Source: Brasilonema angustatum HA4187-MV1 (GTDB lineage: Bacteria; Cyanobacteriota; Cyanobacteriia; Cyanobacteriales; Nostocaceae). Taken from it: DNA of 64,000 nucleotides. Location: positions 1 to 64,000 of the forward strand of contig JAHHGV010000041.1 of assembly GCA_019359695.1 (NCBI GenBank), in the 5' to 3' direction. A program made the position numbers and the translations under genes. Under the pieces are notes generated by a model. That model ran no database searches and was not told the DNA's origin. It worked only from the letters and a program-made list of their open reading frames with translations. Below, piece after piece: positions 56,988 to 64,000 of this stretch; within the stretch, counting starts at the first letter, position 1; each line of letters begins with the position of its first letter.

Positions 56988-57884
56988 TTAGAATTTTAAT
57001 GTTGAAGGCAAATACTTAGCCACTAAATCTTCATAGTATGGTCTTAGTTCTTGCCACTTTGGAGGATTGGGGTTTTTGGAATACAAATCGTAGGGATTGA
57101 ATAACTTCACCCATTTAAACATTTCTTTATCGTGTTCATCCATTAAATGTTCGTAGGCATTTTCACGGTGTTGAGGATAAAATGAGTGATAGCGGAAGAT
57201 ATACAATGCGGGTTCGGGCAAATAGGGTTTCATTATGCGATAAAAATACTCATCATGGCCCCACGACATGTGCACATTACGAAATCCACAATGTGGCTGG
57301 TAAACACCATATTTAGTGTTATATTTCGGGTTATTGTAATCAGGATTCTCTTTGAAAAGTTCAAAGAAAACAATTTTATCAGAGAATGCACAACCCACAG
57401 GATAGGTATCACCTACGGTGCCCCATTGAGGTTCCCCAAACAGACAAAGTACCTTCCCCATATCGTGCAAGAAGCCGGTAAGTATCATCCAGTCAGGATG
57501 ACCATCAGCGCGAATAGCTTCTGATGTTTGCAACAAGTGCTGTAATTGGTCTAGGTCTGTATCAGGATCTGAATCATCAACCAATTGATTCAAAAATTTG
57601 ACTGCCTCCCAAACAGGCATTTCTGCCTTATCAAACTTTGAAAACTCTTCTTCTTTCTGTAGTACAAAATCATATGTTTGATTCATATGATTTAACCGAT
57701 AAAACTCTTTGACTGTATCTCGCTTAGGCGTTTCGTAATTCCTGTACTCAACGGTAGTTTTACCTTTTTTAACTATCGTATCCGCATCAGGATAGCAATT
57801 CAGTAAGTCTTCTTCCCATTGTTCTAATGAATGTAAGGGATTGTTTTGAACTTGATCGATAAAATTATTCAGAAGTTGAGACAT
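56988..57884 (-). CDS. Myo-inositol oxygenase
   Basis: A 298-residue di-iron oxygenase (MIOX) that converts myo-inositol and O2 to D-glucuronate. HD-domain ligands are visible in [19 protein letters not shown] (His and His-Asp). Family segments [39 protein letters not shown] and [11 protein letters not shown] are all present. Length matches eukaryotic MIOX. It is uncommon in bacteria but known in some. It is divergent from the LacI-type regulator and preceded by two of its probable operators. Confidence 0.95.
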   Translation of the reverse strand: MSQLLNNFIDQVQNNPLHSLEQWEEDLLNCYPDADTIVKKGKTTVEYRNYETPKRDTVKEFYRLNHMNQTYDFVLQKEEEFSKFDKAEMPVWEAVKFLNQLVDDSDPDTDLDQLQHLLQTSEAIRADGHPDWMILTGFLHDMGKVLCLFGEPQWGTVGDTYPVGCAFSDKIVFFELFKENPDYNNPKYNTKYGVYQPHCGFRNVHMSWGHDEYFYRIMKPYLPEPALYIFRYHSFYPQHRENAYEHLMDEHDKEMFKWVKLFNPYDLYSKNPNPPKWQELRPYYEDLVAKYLPSTLKF

Positions 57885-57943
57885 ATCTTCTCACTTTCTA
57901 CTTTTTGATCTTGATTTGTTAAATGAGACTTTAGCACTGCGTT

Positions 57944-57961
57944 GATGCACAGGTGTGCATC
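57944..57961. promoter_or_regulatory. LacI-type operator 1
   Basis: GATGCACAGGTGTGCATC: perfect 8+8 arms around a GG centre, where the other two sites have CG. About 60 bp upstream of the MIOX start. Confidence 0.75.
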
Positions 57962-57978
57962 AGAATGATTATTTTTAT

Positions 57979-57998
57979 TTTTGCACACGTGTGCAAAA
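57979..57998. promoter_or_regulatory. LacI-type operator 2
   Basis: Perfect 20-bp palindrome with core TGCACACGTGTGCA and a central CG, about 95 bp upstream of MIOX. It is centred 36 bp from operator 1, roughly three and a half helical turns. Confidence 0.8.
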
Positions 57999-58165
57999 GC
58001 GTATATTAAGTTTCTTTTCCTCTTTGTATACTTGTGCATCAACAGCATACGTGTCCATCTTGCCAACTTTACTTTTCTTTAGAGAAAGCCTCTGAGAAGA
58101 TTTGTATGAAAATATATCAACAAAATGATGAAAACTCCCTTATTACTTTATAATTTATCTTATTA

Positions 58166-58179
58166 TGCACACGTGTGCA
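58166..58179. promoter_or_regulatory. LacI-type operator 3
   Basis: Core TGCACACGTGTGCA again, with its end 20 bp before the regulator's start codon. It would overlap the promoter or leader and so gives autoregulation. Confidence 0.8.
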
Positions 58180-58199
58180 AAAAATATGTAAGATAGCAA

Positions 58200-59237
58200 A
58201 TGAGCAAACGAAGAATTTCAATCGAAGATATTGCTAAAAGAGCAGGCGTTTCTCATTCCACGGTTTCACGCGCTTTGCGAGATAACTCTCTGATTAGCCC
58301 AAAGGTGCGAGAGGAAATTAAACAACTGGCACAGGAGATGAACTATGTGCCTAATGCTATTGCCCAAAGCTTGCTTTCTTCACGCACCAATACCATTGGG
58401 GTAGTAGTAACTTCAATCGCAGATCCCTTTTACGCCGAGGTAGTAGAGGGAATCGAACAGGTAGCCAGATCGGCAGGGCTGAGTGTTGTATTAAGTGCTT
58501 CACACCGAGATGTTGAGCAGGAAATAGCCGCTATTGATCGTTTTCATCGCCGCAGAGTGGATGGTATATTGCTAACCGACTCGCGAATAAGTAAACAGCA
58601 TACGCAGCAACTAGCACAAATTGCTGTGCCAACAGTTCTGATTAACAACCAGACTAAAGATCAATCAGAAATGTTTTACTCAGTAGAAATAGACGATCAC
58701 TTAGGTGCTCGATTGGCCGTAGAGCATCTAGTAAGTTTAGGACACAATTCTATAGGTTACCTGGGTGTGGGCGATCGCAGCAGGTCAAACCAACACCGCC
58801 TGGAAGGATATCAAATGGCTCTTACTGAAGCTAACCTACCACAAATTAGTGATTGGGTTGCAATCAGTGATGAAGACTATGCAAGAACAAACGATGTTGT
58901 TATTGGCCAAAAGATGCTACCTAAACTATTCACTACCGGGGTAACTGGCATCTTTTGTTACAACGATATGGTAGCAGTTGGCGCTCTCTTGGCTTGCCGG
59001 GAACTAAGTATTTCTGTACCGCAAGATTTAAGTCTAGTCGGATTTGATGGTATTGCTGTGTCTGGTTACGTTACGCCGCCACTGACGACAATTTGCCAGC
59101 CAATGTTGAAAATTGGTTCTGATGCTATGCAAATGCTACTCGATTTATTGGAGGAAAAAAGTGTGGAAAACCGCGTTTTGTCTCCTTTTCTGTTAAAGCG
59201 GGGTACTAGTGGGGCATTAAGAAATGACCACACATAA
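58200..59237 (+). CDS. LacI-family transcriptional regulator
   Basis: A 345-residue regulator. The N-terminal helix-turn-helix reads ISIEDIAKRAGVSHSTVSRA, with the hinge ALRDNSLISPKVREEIKQLA. The rest is a periplasmic-binding-protein-like sensor domain (TIGVVVTSIADPFYAEVVEG...). It is expected to bind CACGTG-centred palindromes such as those at 57.9-58.2 kb. The effector is probably a sugar or inositol; the binding-protein genes downstream of MIOX are plausible co-targets. Confidence 0.92.
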   Translation: MSKRRISIEDIAKRAGVSHSTVSRALRDNSLISPKVREEIKQLAQEMNYVPNAIAQSLLSSRTNTIGVVVTSIADPFYAEVVEGIEQVARSAGLSVVLSASHRDVEQEIAAIDRFHRRRVDGILLTDSRISKQHTQQLAQIAVPTVLINNQTKDQSEMFYSVEIDDHLGARLAVEHLVSLGHNSIGYLGVGDRSRSNQHRLEGYQMALTEANLPQISDWVAISDEDYARTNDVVIGQKMLPKLFTTGVTGIFCYNDMVAVGALLACRELSISVPQDLSLVGFDGIAVSGYVTPPLTTICQPMLKIGSDAMQMLLDLLEEKSVENRVLSPFLLKRGTSGALRNDHT

Positions 59238-59269
59238 TTTAGTGGTGCTATCACTTCTTAATAAATTTT

Positions 59270-59482
59270 AAGCAAACAAAAATTGGAGAGCAAAATCGAG
59301 ATTTACTCCTAAATGCAGATGGAAGTTTGAGCGATCGCGGACAAAAAATCATTCATCATACCCCTGCTGGACGTTTTGGAGAACCGGACAAATTACTCAG
59401 CACCTTGATTTGGTTATGCAGTTCTGGTTCTAGTTTCGTCAACGGAGTCGTTGTGCCAGTAGACGCTGGGTTTAGTATCTAG
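59270..59482 (+). pseudogene. 3' remnant of an SDR (D-mannonate oxidoreductase-like)
   Basis: About 70 codons, reading GEQNRDLLLNADGSLSDRGQ, then KIIHHTPAGRFGEPDKLLST and ending VNGVVVPVDAGFSI. This is the C-terminal part of the SDR group that includes fructuronate/D-mannonate oxidoreductases. An in-frame stop lies at 59240 and no N-terminal Rossmann part exists upstream, where the LacI gene ends. D-mannonate oxidoreductase is the next-but-one step after MIOX, so the remnant fits the pathway. Confidence 0.75.
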
Positions 59483-60522
59483 AGTGGAGTTTGAAAATGC
59501 ATTCACTAGCTGTAAGGAGTGGAACACTTTATAATCTAAAATAGATATTTTTATTTTCTAAAAAATAATTTAACATTTTCTCTTTGCTCATTTATTTTTT
59601 AGAAAATAAGGCGTATGAGCTTGAATGATTCTATCATATTTTTTTGTTAAAATCAAAAAACTTTTGAGTTAATACATCTTTACTTTTCAAAAGCAAAAAA
59701 AATAAAAATAATCCAAAAGAAATGGTAAGCTAATGAAAATTAAATAGAATGCATCATTAAAAAAATGAAATTGACTTACTTAAGAACCTGCTGAATTAAA
59801 CAAATGAAGCGTTGAGAGATTGAGTTATTCATAAATATGCTAATTGCAGGATAAAGATAACGGCGATTAGTACATAGTCAAAAGTTTGATGACTCTTCGA
59901 CTGAAAGTTAGATTGAAGAATTAAGCGTATAAAAAGAAAATACTTGGCTGAAAGCTTCAGTCAACGGACTTTGATTTAGCAAGAATACAAGAAAGTATGC
60001 TTGCAACAAAGTAAGGCGATTGAGACATTTTTGAAAAACAACAATACTGTGAGCCACTACTATGTTACGGCGGAAATAAAGCTACCCTAGTGGGAACGGC
60101 CACGCCTTAAGGTGAGACCAGCGCTGCGGGAGGGGAGCCAGTGCGGTCTTGGGGTCTCCCCAAGTAGAGCACCTGGCGTTTTCCCTCCGCAGGCGACTGG
60201 TTCACAACTCCAAATCAACGAGAAGTTTATAATGTAAGCTTTTTGACTTTTGAACGTTGGAACCAAACCCAATAATATCAAGCGTTTGTTGGGTTTTGCT
60301 TACGCTCCAAGCGACACTTTGTATCTGCTTTAAAGACACTACGCCAACAACGGGGCGGCAGTTGCTATCCCTATGGAAAACCTTCTGGCGGGCGTCTACA
60401 ACGGGAGTAACTCCCTTCAAAAATACAAACCAGCCGAGCATGCAGTTTTATTAAGGCAACAACCACCAATGGCACATTTAAAACTGATGACGGCCTGATC
60501 ACGGCAAAGTAGTTGAAAAACA
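59483..60522. other. 1-kb spacer before the porin gene
   Basis: 59500-60060 is AT-rich with nothing recognisable. 60087-60205 is a GC-rich dispersed repeat block. 60240-60520 should contain the porin promoter; short frames there are not convincing genes. Confidence 0.5.
60087..60205. repeat. GC-rich dispersed repeat block 4
   Basis: Contains CACGCCTTAAGGTGAG, AGGGGAGCCAGTGCGG and CACCTGGCGTTTTCCCTCCG followed by CAGGCGACTGG. The latter two match the block at 9650-9840 almost exactly, in the same order. Confidence 0.7.
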
Positions 60523-62139
60523 ATGATGAAAAAATTTTTATACAGTTTTGTGCTTCTGTTTTTGACATGCCCAGCAGTCTGGGCTGCACCTTTAGAAAAT
60601 ACTTCTAATACAGCAAATGTTAACTCTGGAAACTCGCAGGAACAAGTCACCTCAGTTTCCAAGCTTTCTGATGTCAAACCAAGCGATTGGGCATTCGCTG
60701 CATTGCAATCGCTGGTAGAACGCTACGGCTGTATTGCAGGTTATCCCGACTCTACCTATCGCGGCAATCGTGGCTTGACCCGTTATGAGTTTGCAGCTGG
60801 TTTAAATGCTTGCTTGAACCGGATTAATGAGTTAATTGCAACAAGTACGAACGAGCTAGTCAACAAGGAAGATTTAGCAGTGCTGCAAAAGTTGCAGACA
60901 GAGTTTACCACAGAACTAACAACTCTGCGTGGGCGGGTGGATGTGCTAGAAGCACGTACTGCAACATTGGAGGCGCAGCAGTTTTCCACTACTACCAAAT
61001 TGAATGCTCAAGTTATTACCGCTATTAGCGATACCTTTGGTAACGGAGTGGGTGGCAATCGCGATCGCTCGAAATTCTACTTTGCGGATCGTGGTCGTCT
61101 CAACTTTGAGAGCAGCTTTACAGGCAAAGATTTGTTACGAGTCCGTCTGGAGTTCGGCAACTTCTTTGATTCTAATGGCAAGAGTCAGATTGAGTTGGCG
61201 ACAGGTACCGGGATGACGAGGCTGAACTTTGATTTTGATAGCAGCAATACCGTCACTATTCCTCACATTCGTTACTTTTTTCCTGTGAGTGATTCTGTTT
61301 CTTTTGTCGTTGGACCCACAGGTATTGGCTACACCGACATCACAGACACCGTGACTCCTGCCACTATTGCCGATGACGGCAACGGGGTTCCGTCACTGAC
61401 TGCGGAATACGATCCCATCTTCCGGCGAGGTGGTGGCGGTGCTGCTGTGAATTGGAACATCAATAAAGACCTGATTCTAACTCTGGGCTATTTGGCTGAT
61501 AACCCCAATATTCCATCTGAAAAAAATGGGTTATTTAATGGTGGCTACAATGCGTTGGCACACCTGGTGTATTACGGTAAACAAGGGGCGGTTGGAATCG
61601 CCTACTCTCATGGATATGCCGCACCTGGGGGGGTTAATCTCACAGGCGTGACAGGTAGTATTCTGTCAATTTCTCCCTTTGGAAACCGCATTCCTACTTC
61701 CAATAACATAGTGAGTGGACAGGCATACTATCGCTTTTCTCCAAACTTCCAGATACATGCTTGGGGCGGATATATTTGGGCAAATGCCGAGAACTCTAAT
61801 TTCAGTGATATTTCTAATGGTAGGGGTCAAACAGATTCACTTTTCGTCAGAAGTGGTGACAATGCCAATCTCTGGTATGGGGCGATCGGTGTGTCATTTC
61901 CAGATGTCGGGGGTAAGGGTAACCTACCAGGAATTGTCTTTGCTGTGCCACCACATGTGTCCAGCAGCGATGTCCGTAAAGAGGGGGACAACGCTTACCA
62001 CATCGAAGCATTTTACCGCTGGCGGCTAAACGACAACATCTCGGTAACTCCTGGTTTTTGGGTAATTATTAACCCGGAAAACAACAGCAAAAATGATACG
62101 CAATACGTGAGCGTGCTTCGCACTACGTTCGATTTCTAA
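60523..62139 (+). CDS. SLH-domain OprB-type porin
   Basis: A 538-residue outer-membrane porin of the cyanobacterial carbohydrate-selective/iron-uptake type. Signal peptide 1-21 (ends VWAAP), S-layer-homology domain about 45-105 (DVKPSDWAFAALQSLVERYG, ITAGYP-like IAGYPDSTYRG), a coiled coil (about 110-150, LTTLRGRVDVLEARTATLEA) that anchors to peptidoglycan, then a beta-barrel ending in the terminal Phe (RTTFDF). Position beside a sugar locus is suggestive, but such porins are numerous and general. Confidence 0.93.
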   Translation: MMKKFLYSFVLLFLTCPAVWAAPLENTSNTANVNSGNSQEQVTSVSKLSDVKPSDWAFAALQSLVERYGCIAGYPDSTYRGNRGLTRYEFAAGLNACLNRINELIATSTNELVNKEDLAVLQKLQTEFTTELTTLRGRVDVLEARTATLEAQQFSTTTKLNAQVITAISDTFGNGVGGNRDRSKFYFADRGRLNFESSFTGKDLLRVRLEFGNFFDSNGKSQIELATGTGMTRLNFDFDSSNTVTIPHIRYFFPVSDSVSFVVGPTGIGYTDITDTVTPATIADDGNGVPSLTAEYDPIFRRGGGGAAVNWNINKDLILTLGYLADNPNIPSEKNGLFNGGYNALAHLVYYGKQGAVGIAYSHGYAAPGGVNLTGVTGSILSISPFGNRIPTSNNIVSGQAYYRFSPNFQIHAWGGYIWANAENSNFSDISNGRGQTDSLFVRSGDNANLWYGAIGVSFPDVGGKGNLPGIVFAVPPHVSSSDVRKEGDNAYHIEAFYRWRLNDNISVTPGFWVIINPENNSKNDTQYVSVLRTTFDF

Positions 62140-62317
62140 ATCCATTAGGACTTACGCACCATCTGCTGTGAAACCCGGTTTCTTCGTTCGTATTCGGTTG
62201 CGAAACAGACTATTTTTGGAAGACACCGGATTTTTTTTCAAGCGGAAGCTTTCACTGCATAATATGAAATGAGCAGTTAAATGCGTAATTATTAGCTGGT
62301 TACAACGTTGTTTTACC

Positions 62318-64000
62318 ATGCCAGACGTTCGGTTCGATAAATATTACGGTTATGAAGATTTAACACGTATCCTCCATGCTTATGCTCAGGAATTTCCCAC
62401 ACTTGTGGGTATTGAAAGCATTGGCAAGAGCTACGAAAATCGTGACATTTGGCTGCTTACAGTCACCAATTTTGCCACAGGTTTGGATAGTCAAAAGCCT
62501 GCTTTCTGGGTTGATGGCAATATCCACGCTGCAGAAGTGGCAGCGTCGAGTGTGTGTTTGTACTTGCTACAAACATTAGTAATAAGCTACGGAACTCACC
62601 CAGATGTCACTCGTTGTCTTGACACACGCACCTTCTACATTTGCCCCCGCGTTAACCCTGATGGAGCTGAGTTGGCATTGGCGAAGTCGCCGAAATTTAT
62701 TCGCTCCAGTACCCGTCCCTATCCCTATGATGAGGAAGGTGACGACGGTTTAATCGTTGAAGATATAGATGGCGATCACCGCATATTGATGATGCGAATT
62801 CCTGATCCCAACGGAGTCTGGAAAATCTGCCCAACTGAACCACGCCTATTAGTACCCCGTGAACCAACAGAAACAGGTGGTCAGTATTACCGTGTGCTGC
62901 CAGAAGGGCGTATAGAAAATTACGATGGAGTCCAAATTCACCTCCAGCCTACTAAGCAGGGGTTAGACTTAAACCGCAATTTTCCCAATATGTGGCGACA
63001 AGACCATGAACAGGCAGGATCTGGTTCTTATCCTACATCTGAGCCGGAGGTGCGAACGCTTGTACAATTTATCAGCACTCATCCAAACATCACAGGAGCG
63101 ACTACGTTCCACACCTTCAGTGGTGTTTTATTACGCCCCTACAGCTATGAGAGCGATGAGGAATTACCTGTTAAAGACTTGCGTACTTACCAACGCATCG
63201 GCAGAAAGGGTACTGAGCTAACTCAGTACCCTGCTATTTCTGGATTTCATGAGTTTCGTTATCACCCCAAACAGGTTATCGGCGGTACTTTCCACGACTG
63301 GGTTTATGAACACCAAGGTCTCTTTGGTTGGACGGTAGAAGTTTGGAGTCCACAGCGCCAAGCCGGTATTACTGAGTACAAATATATTGAATGGCAAACT
63401 GAACACCCCTTAGAAGATGACCTCAAGCTACTACAGTGGAGCGACGAAAAATTAGGAGGAAAAGGCTATGTAGAATGGTATCCATTCGACCATCCCCAAC
63501 TTGGTTCAGTTGAACTGGGTGGTTGGGATACTATGTATGCTTGGTCAAATCCACCACCAGAATTTCTGGAGAAGGAAATTGCCCGTTTTCCTGACTGGCT
63601 AGTGTGGCATTTATTAATCTCTCCCTACTTGGAGATTTACGAAGCTAGTGTCCACAGCTTGGGTGATGGTATTTATCGAGTAAGGCTAGTTGTACATAAT
63701 ACAGGCTGGCTACCCACCTACATCACCGAAAAAGCTCTAGAGCAAAAGCTGGTACGAGGTTGTATCTGCAAAATTGAGTTGCCTGTTGGTGCAACTTTAG
63801 AGACAGGTAAGCTGCGTGAAGAGTTGGGTCAATTAGAAGGACGCGCCTATAAACCCTCAGCTCCGATTAGGCGACATGCAGACTCTACCCAAGACAGAGC
63901 AAAGGTAGAATGGGTCGTGCGTGCGCCTCAAGGTGGTATAGTTAAACTGTCAGCCCGTCATGAGCGTGCGGGAGTTATACATACTGAGTTGAATTTGCAG
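62318..64000 (+). CDS. M14-family zinc carboxypeptidase, 3' truncated by window edge
   Basis: An open frame of 561 codons from ATG 62318 to the window end with no stop, so the protein is longer than 561 residues. M14 motifs: WVDGNIHAAEVAAS (zinc His and Glu), DLNRNFP (substrate Asn-Arg), FHTFSGVLLRPYS (third zinc His) and WTVEVWSP with the catalytic Glu. All active-site residues are present. No signal peptide, so it is probably cytoplasmic. It lies 178 bp after the porin on the same strand. Confidence 0.9.
   Translation, partial: MPDVRFDKYYGYEDLTRILHAYAQEFPTLVGIESIGKSYENRDIWLLTVTNFATGLDSQKPAFWVDGNIHAAEVAASSVCLYLLQTLVISYGTHPDVTRCLDTRTFYICPRVNPDGAELALAKSPKFIRSSTRPYPYDEEGDDGLIVEDIDGDHRILMMRIPDPNGVWKICPTEPRLLVPREPTETGGQYYRVLPEGRIENYDGVQIHLQPTKQGLDLNRNFPNMWRQDHEQAGSGSYPTSEPEVRTLVQFISTHPNITGATTFHTFSGVLLRPYSYESDEELPVKDLRTYQRIGRKGTELTQYPAISGFHEFRYHPKQVIGGTFHDWVYEHQGLFGWTVEVWSPQRQAGITEYKYIEWQTEHPLEDDLKLLQWSDEKLGGKGYVEWYPFDHPQLGSVELGGWDTMYAWSNPPPEFLEKEIARFPDWLVWHLLISPYLEIYEASVHSLGDGIYRVRLVVHNTGWLPTYITEKALEQKLVRGCICKIELPVGATLETGKLREELGQLEGRAYKPSAPIRRHADSTQDRAKVEWVVRAPQGGIVKLSARHERAGVIHTELNLQ

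Larger units (their letters stand above)
57885..58199. promoter_or_regulatory. Divergent promoter region of MIOX and the LacI-type regulator
   Basis: A 315-bp region with three copies of one palindrome (listed next). Two lie on the MIOX side and one beside the regulator's start. Such placement suggests repression of MIOX and autoregulation. Confidence 0.7.

Overview
The window looks like chromosomal DNA of a filamentous, probably Nostocales-type, cyanobacterium. It carries ycf3 (photosystem I assembly), the cyanophycin pair cphB-cphA, an SLH/OprB-type porin, repeated HIP1 octamers (GCGATCGC), heptamer short tandem repeats, many GC-rich dispersed repeats, long intergenic spaces and little operon packing. 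No rRNA, tRNA or CRISPR array was recognised.

Layout. 0-17 kb is mostly housekeeping: a NYN-domain protein, tatA, cphA/cphB, trmD, ispF, glutathionyl-hydroquinone reductase, gatC, ycf3, an SRAP protein, a GST, several DUF families, a hemerythrin-like protein and an M20 amidohydrolase. 17-19.5 kb holds a pentapeptide-repeat protein and a repeat-rich spacer. 19.5-33 kb is a peptide-secretion locus, all on the minus strand: a 1780-residue fusion of a C39-peptidase ABC exporter with a second NHLM-type ABC exporter, an NHLM-type HlyD adaptor, six Cys-free double-glycine precursor peptides of two leader families, and an AraC-type regulator with a degenerate receiver-like N-terminus. 34.5-48.5 kb has a Ser/Thr kinase, an ATP-grasp protein, an SDR, a dimethylformamidase-like protein, a His-rich COG0523 GTPase, cysS, a 23S-IVS four-helix-bundle gene broken by a stop codon, and tldD/tldE. 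48.5-49.4 kb holds three tandem short-transcript-like units and an IS607 tnpA remnant. 49.4-59.5 kb is a sugar/polyol locus: an MFS porter, a ribose-type ABC transporter with two tandem binding proteins, myo-inositol oxygenase, a divergent LacI regulator with three copies of one palindrome, and an SDR remnant that fits the glucuronate branch. The window ends with a porin and an M14 carboxypeptidase that runs off the edge.

The most interesting region is 26.5-31 kb. The precursor genes form two paralogous modules of about 2 kb. Each has a family-2 gene, a conserved non-coding flank with a hairpin, family-1 gene(s), and a second conserved non-coding flank of about 400 bp. In one module the family-1 gene is tandemly triplicated with an exact 332-bp period. 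Two of those copies share about 268 bp without a difference, while the sequence encoding the last 30 codons carries about two dozen changes. No tailoring enzyme lies in the locus, so the product is most simply a family of cleaved, exported, otherwise unmodified Ser/Asn/Gln/Gly-rich peptides.

All calls come from reading the sequence and from family knowledge. No database search was run; identities are by eye and operator or RNA calls are predictions.
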